Position numbers and translations under genes: made by a program. DNA of 64,000 nucleotides from Selenomonadaceae bacterium (GTDB taxonomy: Bacteria > Bacillota > Negativicutes > Selenomonadales > Selenomonadaceae): the NCBI GenBank assembly GCA_017554235.1, contig JAFZIV010000009.1, positions 51,197 to 115,196 of the forward strand. Reading direction: 5' to 3'. Under the pieces are notes generated by a model that did not search any database, was not told the DNA's origin, and saw only the letters and a list, made by a program, of their open reading frames with translations. The stretch's first letter is position 1. Each line of letters begins with the position of its first letter. Below are positions 43,189 through 52,276 of the stretch, in pieces.

Positions 43189-44421
43189 TTAATCGCTGAA
43201 AAATTCGTCGTGAATGCTGTTGACTGCCTCAATAAGTTGCGAACCCTTAATCAAGCAAGATACGCTAATTTCCGATGTGCTGATAATGTCAATGTTGACA
43301 CCTGCGCGGGATAATGCGCCAAACATTTTCGCCGCAACGCCGGGACTGCCAACCATACCTGCGCCGACGATTGAAACTTTTGCAACGTCTTCTTCAACCA
43401 AAACTGCCGCCGCGTCAATTTCATCAGCAACTTTATCAATAACTTTTTTAGCTTCTGCCAAGTCTGAAAGTTCAATCGTGAAAACTATGTCAGTAATATT
43501 TCTTTCAAGGTTGCGAATGCTCTGTACAATCATGTCGACGCTGATATTTGCTTCGGCAAGCGCGGAAAAAATTTTGTGTGCAATACCGGGCTGATTGTCA
43601 ACGCCGAGAATTGCAACTTTAGCAACTTTCTGATCGTGCGCAACGCCGCGAATTTCAAAATAATTATCTTCCAAAGTATAATCCTCCCTGATAACCGTGC
43701 CGATTTTGTCATTAAAAGTTGAGCGGACGTGAATGGGAATGTTAAAGTAAAGTCCCATTTCTACGGAACGCGGCTGCATAACGCCTGCGCCCAATCGTGC
43801 CATTTCTAACATTTCGCGGTAGGTAATTTCTTTCATTTTACGTGCGCCCTTGACAATTCGCGGATCTGCGGTATAAATTCCGTCAACGTCCGTAAAAATT
43901 TCGCACTCGTCAGCTTTCAACGCGCCTGCCAATGCAACGGCTGATGCGTCCGAACCTCCGCGCCCTAATGTTACTGGGTCTCCGAATTTATCTGCGCCTT
44001 GAAATCCTGCAACGACGACGATATTACCTTTGTCGAGTTCCTCAAATACTCTATCAGGCGTTATGTTTAAAATTCTGCCCTTAGTGTGGACGGAATCAGT
44101 TTTCATGCCGACCATCGCGCCGGTTAAAGAAATTGCGGGTTGTCCCAACTTTTGAAAAGCCATTGCCAATAAAGAAATTGAAACTTGTTCGCCGGTTGTC
44201 AAGAGCATATCCATTTCTCGCAGGTAAGTTGATTTATATGGGTACTTGTCAATACCTTCGGCAAGTGTTATCAGATTATCTGTTGAATCGCCCATTGCTG
44301 AAACAACTACTACAATTTTATCGTCAGGCTTTTTCTCGCTTAAAATTCTTTCTGCCACAGCTAAAATTTTTTCCGTCGTAGCAACTGAACTTCCACCGAA
44401 TTTTTTTACAACGAGAGCCAA
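43189..44421 (-). CDS. lysC: Aspartate kinase
   Basis: A 410-residue monofunctional aspartokinase, the first enzyme of the lysine, threonine and methionine pathway. The N-terminal KFGGSSVAT, the substrate region GRGGSDASAVALA and FTDVDGIYTADPRIV are diagnostic. The last 150 residues form two ACT domains (VAILGVDNQPGIAHKIF; VSIVGAGMVGSPGVAAKMF), so feedback inhibition by lysine or threonine is likely. GGAGGGAG precedes the ATG. I see no lysine riboswitch or T-box in the short leader. Confidence 0.95.
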   Translation of the reverse strand: MALVVKKFGGSSVATTEKILAVAERILSEKKPDDKIVVVVSAMGDSTDNLITLAEGIDKYPYKSTYLREMDMLLTTGEQVSISLLAMAFQKLGQPAISLTGAMVGMKTDSVHTKGRILNITPDRVFEELDKGNIVVVAGFQGADKFGDPVTLGRGGSDASAVALAGALKADECEIFTDVDGIYTADPRIVKGARKMKEITYREMLEMARLGAGVMQPRSVEMGLYFNIPIHVRSTFNDKIGTVIREDYTLEDNYFEIRGVAHDQKVAKVAILGVDNQPGIAHKIFSALAEANISVDMIVQSIRNLERNITDIVFTIELSDLAEAKKVIDKVADEIDAAAVLVEEDVAKVSIVGAGMVGSPGVAAKMFGALSRAGVNIDIISTSEISVSCLIKGSQLIEAVNSIHDEFFSD

Positions 44422-44481
44422 ATTTTACTCCCTCCTTTATTTTCGCTGATTAAACCAGCAAGTGTGATTGTAGCAAAGATT

Positions 44482-45381
44482 TTATCTGCCGTCAAAATTT
44501 TTCCCCTTGTATACAGTGTTGTCCATAAAATTGGCAAGTGCGCCAATTAAATTTGCGTCATTCAAAAATTTGCAGGGTACAACTTCAACGTGATTAAAAT
44601 CAATCGGACATTCGCTATAAACTTTTTGGAGATTATCACGAATCGAATCAATAAAAATTTTCTGTGCGCTTATACCGCCGCCAATCGCGAATTTTGCAAC
44701 GTCAATAATCAGCTGTATGTTAAAAATTTTTTCGGCAATGCGACGCGTGAATTTATCAAGGCAAGTCAGCGCGTCAATTTCATTTTCATTGACGGCTTGA
44801 AAAAATTTTTCTCCAGTAATATTTTCTGTTGACAAATTTTTAATCTGCGCGTAACCTTTTAAGAGACTTGGGACACTGCAAACATCGCTGAAAATTTTTT
44901 GATTGTGACCTGCGCGAAGAAAAGAAATTTCGCCAGCCGAATTATCAGCACCTTTGTAAATTTTTTGATTAACTACAAATGCGCCGCCAATCATCGTGCC
45001 GAATACCATTACGAATCCCGCGTCAACGTCGGCAAGTGATCCAAATTTTGCTTCGGCAAGTGCGGCACAACGCGCATCATTTTCAATCGTGACCGAACAG
45101 GTGCAAATTTCGCCGAGTTCGCGGACAATGTTACAATCGTTATTAAAACTCAACGCGGCACTTTTTACACAAATTCCACGCGCAGAATCAATCACGCCCG
45201 GCAATGAAAGCGCAATACCTTCAACGGAAATTTTTTCATAAATATTTTTAATCGCGTTGAAAAAATTTTGTCGAGTGTCAAGTGGCGTAGGAATTTTCCC
45301 GCGCTGAAAAATTTTTGCATTTTCATTCATCACGGCATATTTTATAAAAGTGCCGCCAACGTCAACCGTCAATATTTTCAT
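44482..45381 (-). CDS. ROK-family protein, probable sugar kinase
   Basis: A 299-residue ROK protein. The phosphate-binding motif is TVDVGGTFIKYAV, the catalytic acidic residue is in VTIENDARCAALAEAKFG, and FAIGGGISAQKIFIDSI closes the ATP site. The usual ROK zinc motif with three or four Cys near the middle is absent: the region reads HNQKIFSDVCSVPSLLKG, with one Cys. It may therefore be a divergent kinase or not active on the usual hexoses. ATG 45381 has GGAG at eight bases. It is divergent from nif3 with only 30 bases between the starts. Confidence 0.82.
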   Translation of the reverse strand: MKILTVDVGGTFIKYAVMNENAKIFQRGKIPTPLDTRQNFFNAIKNIYEKISVEGIALSLPGVIDSARGICVKSAALSFNNDCNIVRELGEICTCSVTIENDARCAALAEAKFGSLADVDAGFVMVFGTMIGGAFVVNQKIYKGADNSAGEISFLRAGHNQKIFSDVCSVPSLLKGYAQIKNLSTENITGEKFFQAVNENEIDALTCLDKFTRRIAEKIFNIQLIIDVAKFAIGGGISAQKIFIDSIRDNLQKVYSECPIDFNHVEVVPCKFLNDANLIGALANFMDNTVYKGKNFDGR

Positions 45382-45411
45382 TTTATCAACTCCATAGAAA
45401 GGAAATTTATT

Positions 45412-46218
45412 ATGAAGAAAGTTAAAGTTCAAAATATCGCTGAAATTATGAATCGAATTGCGCCGCGTCAACTTGCCGAAGAGTGGGACAATGTAGGGCT
45501 TTTAGTCGGCAGTTTTGATTCGGAAGTTGAAAAAATTTTCGTCTGCCTTGACGTAACCGACGAGACCGTTAAAAGTGCTGTTGATTTTGGCGCAGATTTA
45601 ATTATATCACATCATCCCGTAATTTTCCGCGCAGTCAAGAATTTTCGGACTGACTTGCCGCTTGGTAAAAAACTTGAGACGCTTATAAAAAATAATATTT
45701 CAGTCTTTGCCGCGCATACAAATTTAGATTCGGCGGAAGGCGGCGTCAATAACGTTTTAGCGGAGAAAATCGGATTGATTGACGTTAAACCTTTTGACGA
45801 TGAACTTTCACTTGGGCGAATCGGTTACTTGCCGAATAAAATGTCTGCTGAAAATTTTGCCAAACACGTTGCAAAAAGTTTGAATGCTGACACTGTACGA
45901 TTGATTGACGCGGGAGATTTTTTGATTGAGAAAGTTGGAATTTGCGGCGGCGCGGGCAGTGAATTTATCAGTAAGGCAAAATTTTTAGGCGCGCAAGCTT
46001 TTGTGACCGGTGACGTTAAATATCACGAGGCACAAAACGCCGTTGATAATAAAATTCACGTTATCGACGCGGGACATTTTGCGACGGAATTTCCTATTGT
46101 CCACATTTTGGCGGAAAAATTACGTGCAGAAATTGACAAACTCGGTTACAATATAAAAATCGCGGAAGATACAACTTCACGCGACGTTTACAAATTTATT
46201 TCTAAGGAGTGCGATTGA
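45412..46218 (+). CDS. Nif3-like dinuclear metal-centre protein
   Basis: A 268-residue protein of the NIF3/YqfO family. Metal-binding parts are ADLIISHHPVIF, AAHTNLDSAEGGVNN and VIDAGHFATE with GDVKYHEAQ before it. Members are sometimes annotated as GTP cyclohydrolase I type 2, a function that is disputed. ATG 45412 has AAAGGAA upstream; longer frames read through the divergent promoter area. Its stop codon overlaps the dedA start as TGATG. Confidence 0.9.
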   Translation: MKKVKVQNIAEIMNRIAPRQLAEEWDNVGLLVGSFDSEVEKIFVCLDVTDETVKSAVDFGADLIISHHPVIFRAVKNFRTDLPLGKKLETLIKNNISVFAAHTNLDSAEGGVNNVLAEKIGLIDVKPFDDELSLGRIGYLPNKMSAENFAKHVAKSLNADTVRLIDAGDFLIEKVGICGGAGSEFISKAKFLGAQAFVTGDVKYHEAQNAVDNKIHVIDAGHFATEFPIVHILAEKLRAEIDKLGYNIKIAEDTTSRDVYKFISKECD

Positions 46219-46817
46219 TGGAACAACTTCAACAAAGTTTTTTAGATTTTATTTCGGTGTACGGATATTTTGCCGTAGCACTTTTAATGGCTATGGAAAA
46301 TGCCTGCATACCTATTCCAAGCGAATTAATTTTGGGATTTGCTGGATATTTAATTTTCGCAGACCAAATGACTTTTACGGGCGCGATGACGGCGGGAATG
46401 ATCGGAGGTATGGTCGGCTCGATATTCGCTTATGCAGTTGGAAGTTACGGAGGCAGAACTTTCGTTGACAAGTACGGAAAATATTTTCTGATAAAAAAAT
46501 CTCACGTCGACTTAGCACAACGTTGGTTTGATAAATACGGTATCCGCGCAGTTTTCTTTAGTCGAATGTTGCCGGTTGTGCGGACATTTATTTCATTACC
46601 GGCGGGATTTGCACGCGTCAACTTTAAAGCATTTTTGTTTTATACTTTTGTAGGTTCACTTCCTTGGACGGCGTTAATTTTATACTTAGGCATATTATTC
46701 GGCGAAAATTGGAAAAAACTTTTGGAACTCGGTCACGAAGCAAGTATTATCGTCGTTATAGCGATTTTAATAATTGTTGCGATTTATATTTATAAAAAAA
46801 GAAAAAATTCACGATAA
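46218..46817 (+). CDS. DedA-family membrane protein
   Basis: A 199-residue membrane protein of the DedA (SNARE-associated/VTT) family. ENACIPIPSELILGFAGYL near the N-terminus, GSYGGRTFVDKYGKYFL, and FFSRMLPVVRTFISLPAGFARV, which carries the conserved arginines, are typical. Members flip phospholipids or undecaprenyl phosphate or help keep the proton gradient. The start overlaps the nif3 stop by one base and AAGGAG lies upstream, so the two are translated together. Confidence 0.93.
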   Translation: MEQLQQSFLDFISVYGYFAVALLMAMENACIPIPSELILGFAGYLIFADQMTFTGAMTAGMIGGMVGSIFAYAVGSYGGRTFVDKYGKYFLIKKSHVDLAQRWFDKYGIRAVFFSRMLPVVRTFISLPAGFARVNFKAFLFYTFVGSLPWTALILYLGILFGENWKKLLELGHEASIIVVIAILIIVAIYIYKKRKNSR

Positions 46818-46845
46818 ACTTAATGGAATTTTAATTATTAACAAA

Positions 46846-46874
46846 TTGATTTTTAATCAATGAACTGCTAAAAT
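46846..46874 (+). promoter_or_regulatory. Promoter of the small secreted protein gene
   Basis: TTGATT (46846-46851), 17 bases, TAAAAT (46869-46874), 30 bases before the GTG start. Confidence 0.6.
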
Positions 46875-46904
46875 AATTTCAGAGTTTACATGGAGGTGTT
46901 TGTC

Positions 46905-47231
46905 GTGAAGAAAGTTTTTGTAACAATGCTTTTGGCTGTTGCGCTGGTTTTTGCAGGCGGTTCAGACAATCAAGCCGAAGCATATCGGGTTCATGTAGGA
47001 TATTATCAAGATAACGGAGCTGCGGCGTATCTGTTGACGGAGACTTTAGCAGGCGGACGCAGTAATTTTTCCTGCACTGTTGTAACTGATTATGGTGAAT
47101 ACATCAGATACAAATTTTACAGAGCCGGCGGCGGTCCTTACTACAAAAATTCTTGGGGAGCGTCAGCTTACGTTTACGGCGGTGAATCTCCCGTCGCTGA
47201 AAGAATTTGGGAATGGGTTCAAAGAAATTAA
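46905..47231 (+). CDS. Small secreted protein of unknown function
   Basis: A 108-residue protein with a clear signal peptide (MKKVFVTMLLAVALVFAGG, cleavage probably after QAEA). The mature part of about 80 residues is rich in Tyr and Gly (VGYYQDNGAAAYLL, then FYRAGGGPYYKNSWG). I do not recognise a family. The GTG at 46905 is chosen because GGAGGTG lies eight bases before it; an earlier ATG sits on that site. It has its own promoter and terminator, so it is a single-gene unit. Confidence 0.7.
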   Translation: MKKVFVTMLLAVALVFAGGSDNQAEAYRVHVGYYQDNGAAAYLLTETLAGGRSNFSCTVVTDYGEYIRYKFYRAGGGPYYKNSWGASAYVYGGESPVAERIWEWVQRN

Positions 47232-47252
47232 TTAACGGATATAAATATTTTG

Positions 47253-47287
47253 TCGACTGCGGAAAAATTTTCGTAGTCGATTTTTTT
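47253..47287 (+). terminator. Rho-independent terminator after the small secreted protein
   Basis: TCGACT (47253-47258) with CG pairs with CG and AGTCGA (47275-47280), followed by seven T. It overlaps the stop of the convergent aminotransferase gene. Confidence 0.75.
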
Positions 47288-48578
47288 ATGAACAAATCTC
47301 GGATAAAACTAAATCCAACGCGTTAATTACGTCGTCAACATTTTTTTCAGTAATTACTAACGGCGGTTGAAAAGCCATAACATTTCTGCCGACTCCGCCT
47401 TTTCCAATGATAAATCCCAAATCTTTCAGTTTTTCCAAAACTTTATCTAAAACTTCAGGCGCGGGCGATTTATCATGATTTACAAATTCTGCACCAATCA
47501 TTAAGCCGATACCGCGCACGTCACCTATTATCGAATATTTTTTTTGCAGATTTAACAAACCGTTTTTAAGTTGTTCGCCGCGCAGTTTTGCATTTTCCAT
47601 AAGATTTTTTTCCGCGATATATTCAAGTACTGCAAGCCCAGCCGTCGAGGAAACAGGATTTCCGCCAAGTGTCGACGCGCCCGGTCTGGTGTAAGTGTCT
47701 GCAATTTCAGCCGTCGAAATAAATGCGCTAATCGGTTGACCGTTGCCTAACGCCTTTGCAACGCTCATAATGTCAGGTACAACGTCAAAATTTTCAATGG
47801 CAAACATTTTACCCGTCCTCGCAAAGCCCGTCTGAACTTCATCATCAATCAAAAGCACATTGTATTTGTTAAGAATTTCTTTGACGCGCTTAAAATAATT
47901 TTTCGGCGGAACAACAATTCCAGCATTGCCTTGAATAGGTTCGGCGATTAACGCGGCAGGCTTCCCCGACGTAAAATTTTTAATAATTGTTTCAATTTTA
48001 TTAGCACATTCCAAATCACATTCAGGAAATTTTTTTCCGAGCGGACAACGATAACAGTAGGGATTCGGCGCAAAATTTATTCCGCCGACAGGATTAGGAT
48101 CTGTCCTCCACATTCCTATACCAGTCAAACTCATTGTAAGTTTTGTGCGTCCGTGTAAACCGTTTTGAAGAGCGATAAATTCGGAATTTTTTTTGTAAAC
48201 CGTCGCCAAAAGTAACGCGCCTTCATTAGCCTCTGTTCCCGTCGAACAGAAAAAACTTTTTTGCAAATTGCCCGGCGTAACTTCCGCTAATTTTTCGGCA
48301 AGATTTACAAAATTTTCCGTGAGGTAAATATTGCAGACGTGTTGAAGTTTTTGAACCTGCGCGATAATTTTTTCCGTGATGAAAGGGTTGCAATGCCCGC
48401 AATTTATGACGGAAACGCCCGCGTACATATCGAGATATTTTTTACCTTTATCGTCGAAAAGATATTGCATTTCACCGCGAACAAATTGCGGCGGATCAAA
48501 ATAAAAATGTCCCAAACAGGGCATAATATATTTTTTCTTTTTCTCAATAATTTTTTCTGCGCCAATATAATTTTCCAA
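47286..48578 (-). CDS. Class III PLP aminotransferase
   Basis: A 430-residue class III aminotransferase. The cofactor site shows FCSTGTEANEGALLLA, ALQNGLHGRTKLTMS, LLIDDEVQTGFARTGKMFA and the PLP lysine in MSVAKALGNGQPISAF. The pattern resembles AGXT2-like or acetylornithine-type enzymes, so the substrate is open. The insert FAPNPYCYRCPLGKKFPEC with several Cys is a feature of the AGXT2-like group. TTG 48578 has GGAGG eight bases upstream and is preferred over longer starts. It is the last gene of the cobK-lptA-ligase operon. Confidence 0.8.
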   Translation of the reverse strand: MENYIGAEKIIEKKKKYIMPCLGHFYFDPPQFVRGEMQYLFDDKGKKYLDMYAGVSVINCGHCNPFITEKIIAQVQKLQHVCNIYLTENFVNLAEKLAEVTPGNLQKSFFCSTGTEANEGALLLATVYKKNSEFIALQNGLHGRTKLTMSLTGIGMWRTDPNPVGGINFAPNPYCYRCPLGKKFPECDLECANKIETIIKNFTSGKPAALIAEPIQGNAGIVVPPKNYFKRVKEILNKYNVLLIDDEVQTGFARTGKMFAIENFDVVPDIMSVAKALGNGQPISAFISTAEIADTYTRPGASTLGGNPVSSTAGLAVLEYIAEKNLMENAKLRGEQLKNGLLNLQKKYSIIGDVRGIGLMIGAEFVNHDKSPAPEVLDKVLEKLKDLGFIIGKGGVGRNVMAFQPPLVITEKNVDDVINALDLVLSEICS

Positions 48579-48592
48579 AAAAATTCCTCCAA

Positions 48593-49732
48593 TCATCTGT
48601 CTAAACTTGCAACGCATACGCCCAGTAAAAACCAATAAAGGCGCATTGCGCTGTAACTTTCAAAAATAAAATCTGTCGCCGCGTAAAGCATTAACGACAG
48701 AGTAGAAAAAAATAAAATTTTTCCGTACAAATTTTCTGTGCGTTTCTTCGACCAAATTAAAATTGCGCCGAAAATTCCACAAAATAACAGCAAGCCGAAA
48801 ATTCCCGTCTCTGCCCAAAATTGTAAGTATGTATTGTAAACGTGAGTAATTATTAAATTTTTCGGTAAAAATTCGTGTAAATTTCCTAATCCTACGCCCA
48901 TTATAGGATTTTCGGAAATTATTTCAATCGCGCTTGACCAAACTATTTTTCGTTCCGTGAATACGTCTTCACCGTTTAGCGTACCTTGCGACATTATTAA
49001 AAAAATTCCAGCTGCCATTGCCAAGATTAAAGATTTTTTGTAATGTCTCAAGCCTTCAAACAAAATTATTAAAAAAATTATTGCCAAGACAATCTGTGCA
49101 AATTTCGTATACAAAAATAAAAATGCCGCCAATGATATGAAAAATGTTCCGCCGTAAAAAATTTGTTTTCTAAGTTCATGTGCGCTTAACGTCAAGATTA
49201 AAAGTGTAGGCAGTAAAATCACGTATAAAATTGAACTTTGAAACGGCGAGTCGTTTAAAAAAGCTATCGGATTTATGACGCCCTGACCAAGTTGATAAAA
49301 AATAAAAATGTCTTCAATTAGTAGAGACATTGCCGTTGCGATTAAAAGTTTTTCTGAATTTTTTTGTCCCCGAATCATTATTATCATCGGTATGAACAAA
49401 ATCATATTGTGGCTGAAAAAAAACCAGTAAACATTACTGTCATCGTCTGTAATAATATCTCCGCCGTAAATTGAAGAAATTATCATCCACCACGCGAAGG
49501 CAGAAATTGGTAACAAAAAATTTTTATAGCGTTTAATGATTTCCATTGCATTATCGCGCCCAATAAAAAATGTAACCGCAACCATTACAAAAATAATTCT
49601 GATTATGTTGCGGCTGAACGGCTCGGACACACACACGCTTAACGCTAACAAAATCAGTAAAATTTTTTCAAATCGCAGTGCAAAATTTTTTCTGCGCAAT
49701 TGCGAAAATACCGATGAAAATATTTTAATCAC
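48593..49732 (-). CDS. O-antigen ligase/polymerase-like membrane protein
   Basis: A 379-residue protein with about ten hydrophobic segments and a Wzy/WaaL-type large loop near the C-terminus. The segment ENPIMGVGLGNLHEFLP, followed by HVYNTYLQFWAETGIFGLLLF, is the conserved O-antigen ligase signature with its His. It could join O-antigen to the lipid A core or polymerise glycan units. It directly follows a second protein of the same kind with a six-base gap, so one of the two may be ligase and the other polymerase. Assignment between these roles is not possible here. Confidence 0.78.
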   Translation of the reverse strand: MIKIFSSVFSQLRRKNFALRFEKILLILLALSVCVSEPFSRNIIRIIFVMVAVTFFIGRDNAMEIIKRYKNFLLPISAFAWWMIISSIYGGDIITDDDSNVYWFFFSHNMILFIPMIIMIRGQKNSEKLLIATAMSLLIEDIFIFYQLGQGVINPIAFLNDSPFQSSILYVILLPTLLILTLSAHELRKQIFYGGTFFISLAAFLFLYTKFAQIVLAIIFLIILFEGLRHYKKSLILAMAAGIFLIMSQGTLNGEDVFTERKIVWSSAIEIISENPIMGVGLGNLHEFLPKNLIITHVYNTYLQFWAETGIFGLLLFCGIFGAILIWSKKRTENLYGKILFFSTLSLMLYAATDFIFESYSAMRLYWFLLGVCVASLDR

Positions 49733-49738
49733 TAGGGA

Positions 49739-50926
49739 TTAATCCTCAAAATCAAAATTTAAAATTGGATGTGCGGCTATCAATATTCCTGAAAAAAACC
49801 AAAACTCTCGTATGATTATTGACAAGCTAAGATTGGTTTCAGTCAATCCTGCAAAGTGTATGGCAACCGCAATTAGAAATGCTGTCAGTCCAGCACTAAA
49901 TTTCATATTTTGTTCTTTCTTAAACTGGATAAAAAATCGCCGGAAAAAATAACCGTAAAGTATAAAGAAGGCGATGATTCCAATTATTCCTCTTTCGACA
50001 GCCGTATTGATAATATTATTGTGCGCTTGTGAATGCCACGACTCTACGGCATCTTCAGAAATATACTCTCCATTGTATACATCACGGAACATATTTTGAC
50101 CTATACCGTGTAAAGGATAGTCTTCAAAAATTTTTAATGAAGACTCCCACATAAGCACTCTTTCGTGATTACCTTGAAAATTTACATCATAAATTGTTTT
50201 AAAACGATCTAACAAGAAAGGGGATGACATAAGTACAATTATAAAAACTGTTAATAAGACAGACAGGATTTTTATTGCAATTGTACGATAACGTTTCTCC
50301 ATAAATATAAAAATAATCGCCACAACAAAGGCCGTGATCCATGATATTCTTGTTAAAGATGCGATTAGGGCAATAGCTGCCAATAAGCAAGAAATTACCG
50401 AAAGTATTCGCCAAAATTTAGGCATTATTTCCAACTGGGAAATAAAAATTTGTATAAGAATTTGCATTAAAACAATTGAAGAAAAAAAAGTTGCCCACTT
50501 ATTCAATCCATACGCTCGTGTTTCACCTAGAATAAAGTACTGAACTAATCCCACAATTTCATTAACAAAACTTGTAATCAGAATTACAATTAATACATCA
50601 CGCAGTTGAGACTTGCTCTTAATAAAAGTCATTGCGAAAATTAGCGGTAAAAATCTGTGTGATTCGCCAGCGACTTCACGAAAACTGACCGCCGGATTTA
50701 ATGACATTATCGCAATAAAAACTTGCGCGGCAAAATAAATCGCTAGTACTTTCAAAATTTCCGTGTCAAATTTAGGAAGTTTCTTTGTTCGGAAAAATTC
50801 TAAAGCAATAAACAATACGCCAACTGCAACGGCAATGTTTGCAAGTGCGGTTGAGGTAGTAATAAATAACGCAAGTGCAATTACAACGCCGTACATTGCG
50901 CGATCTAATGAAAAATTTTTTAACAT
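49739..50926 (-). CDS. O-antigen ligase/polymerase-like membrane protein (first of a pair)
   Basis: About 395 residues with roughly ten hydrophobic segments. The late conserved block is EDYPLHGIGQNMFRDVY followed by HSQAHNNIINTAVERGIIG, which is the Wzy_C-type signature of O-antigen ligases. ATG 50926 begins four bases after the lptA stop; a longer in-frame start would lie inside lptA and is less likely. The two similar proteins in a row are diverged, not a recent duplication. Acceptor and donor are unknown. Confidence 0.78.
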   Translation of the reverse strand: MLKNFSLDRAMYGVVIALALFITTSTALANIAVAVGVLFIALEFFRTKKLPKFDTEILKVLAIYFAAQVFIAIMSLNPAVSFREVAGESHRFLPLIFAMTFIKSKSQLRDVLIVILITSFVNEIVGLVQYFILGETRAYGLNKWATFFSSIVLMQILIQIFISQLEIMPKFWRILSVISCLLAAIALIASLTRISWITAFVVAIIFIFMEKRYRTIAIKILSVLLTVFIIVLMSSPFLLDRFKTIYDVNFQGNHERVLMWESSLKIFEDYPLHGIGQNMFRDVYNGEYISEDAVESWHSQAHNNIINTAVERGIIGIIAFFILYGYFFRRFFIQFKKEQNMKFSAGLTAFLIAVAIHFAGLTETNLSLSIIIREFWFFSGILIAAHPILNFDFED

Positions 50927-50930
50927 AACA

Positions 50931-51509
50931 TTATTTATCTGGGTCGGGAATTTCAATGTTGGGAATGTCAAAAGTTTTGTCAAGCTGAAGAATCTTATTT
51001 TCAGTGACATTATAGCGGACGTGTGCGTAAGTTACTCCCTTTTCAAGTTTCAAACCTTCTTCAAACTGTAAATCTTTTTTGGCAGTAACTTTAACTTCTC
51101 CGTAAAAATCTGCAATTTTGTCTTCCCAATTAAAAGTTGCCTTGCTGGAAGTTACCGCAATGCTTTTTTTGCCTTTAAAATCAACGCCGCCTATAATGTC
51201 AGCGGTTTTAGTCTGCCATTGCAAGTAAGCGTTATCGCATTTTAAATCGTAGTCAACGTGCGAAAAATTTACGTTACCGATTGCCCAACATTTTTGTTCG
51301 ACGACATTAACACGTGCCTCATTGGCAGTCACAGTTGCCTGTAAACCGTGATTATTCATAACGACGCGGACATTGTCTTTCAAAACGTAATGCCCTTTAA
51401 ATACGTCGAAATAAGTTTGTCCCGCCGTAATTTCCGGCATTTCGGCAAAACTTTGGCAGGGGATAATCAATAACGCCAAAAGCATCAGTAAAATTTTAAA
51501 AATTCTCAT
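50931..51509 (-). CDS. LptA/OstA-like LPS transport protein
   Basis: A 192-residue exported protein with a signal peptide (about 1-22, ending CQSFAE). The mature part has the OstA/LptA pattern of repeated beta strands (DVFKGHYVLKDNVRVV, VNVVEQKCWAIGNVNF, CDNAYLQWQTKTADIIGGV). LptA bridges the periplasm to carry LPS to the outer membrane. The start overlaps the cobK stop as ATGA. The usual neighbours lptB and lptC are absent here, so it may be a paralogue specialised for this locus. Confidence 0.78.
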   Translation of the reverse strand: MRIFKILLMLLALLIIPCQSFAEMPEITAGQTYFDVFKGHYVLKDNVRVVMNNHGLQATVTANEARVNVVEQKCWAIGNVNFSHVDYDLKCDNAYLQWQTKTADIIGGVDFKGKKSIAVTSSKATFNWEDKIADFYGEVKVTAKKDLQFEEGLKLEKGVTYAHVRYNVTENKILQLDKTFDIPNIEIPDPDK

Positions 51510-52276
51510 TCGGCAACACCTTTACTTTTTATAAAATTTAAAACTTCGTCAAAAGTTTTAGCAACGTTGGGATAAAAAATTTTCGGACGGTCAATCATTA
51601 CGACGGGCAAATTAAGAATTTTCGCGGCGGCAATTTTTGTATCAGCTCCGCCAACTTTGCCACTATTCTTCGTAATGATAACTTCTGCGCGGCAATGCTT
51701 GAAAGTCTCAACATTCATTTCGGTTGTAAACGAACCTTGCATAGCGATAATTTGTTTTGGAGTCAAGCCATAACTTTCGCACTCTCTCAAAACTTCCGCC
51801 GTCGGTAAAATCCTAACCGTCAAGTTACAATCTTTCAATGCAGGCGAATCAATAAATTTTTTAAGGTTACGGCTACCCGTCGTGATGAAAATATTTTTGC
51901 CAAGTTCAGCCGCTTTAATTGCCGCTGATTCGTAACTGTCAACTCTGAAAATATTTTCGTCGTCAATTTCGACTTCCTCGCGTTCAAAACGTATGTAAGG
52001 AATTTCAGCACGTCGGCAAGCGTCAATAGCATTTTGCGAAACGTTGACGGCGTAAGGGTGAGTGGCGTCTACAAGTATGTCAAAATTCCCGCGCAGATAT
52101 GCTGTCAATTCGTCGGCGTTCAAACTTTTATCGTTGATTTTAATTCTGTCGTATTGTTGCAAAATTTTCTTGCCGTAATCGCTGACAACGGATGCCGTGA
52201 CATTATGTCCGTGCATTGTCAAAAATTCTGCAAGCTTACGACCGTCTTCAGTTCCTGCCGTCAAAAAAATTCTCAT
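51506..52276 (-). CDS. cobK: Precorrin-6A reductase
   Basis: A 256-residue CobK/CbiJ reductase of the corrin ring pathway. It opens IFLTAGTEDGRKLAEFL, and the family blocks VDATHPYAVNVSQNAIDACR, PYIRFERE, FITTGSRNLKKF and MQGSFTTEMN are all present, with ITKNSGKVGG near the end. It reduces precorrin-6A with NADPH. No other corrin-ring gene lies beside it; the only other tetrapyrrole gene in the window is the CbiK-like chelatase at 60.5 kb. It heads an operon that continues with lptA. Confidence 0.93.
   Translation of the reverse strand: MRIFLTAGTEDGRKLAEFLTMHGHNVTASVVSDYGKKILQQYDRIKINDKSLNADELTAYLRGNFDILVDATHPYAVNVSQNAIDACRRAEIPYIRFEREEVEIDDENIFRVDSYESAAIKAAELGKNIFITTGSRNLKKFIDSPALKDCNLTVRILPTAEVLRECESYGLTPKQIIAMQGSFTTEMNVETFKHCRAEVIITKNSGKVGGADTKIAAAKILNLPVVMIDRPKIFYPNVAKTFDEVLNFIKSKGVAE

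Noticed and set aside
44422..44481. A lysine riboswitch before lysC.
   Set aside because: The leader is about 60 bases, too short for the 170-base aptamer, and no matching stems were found.
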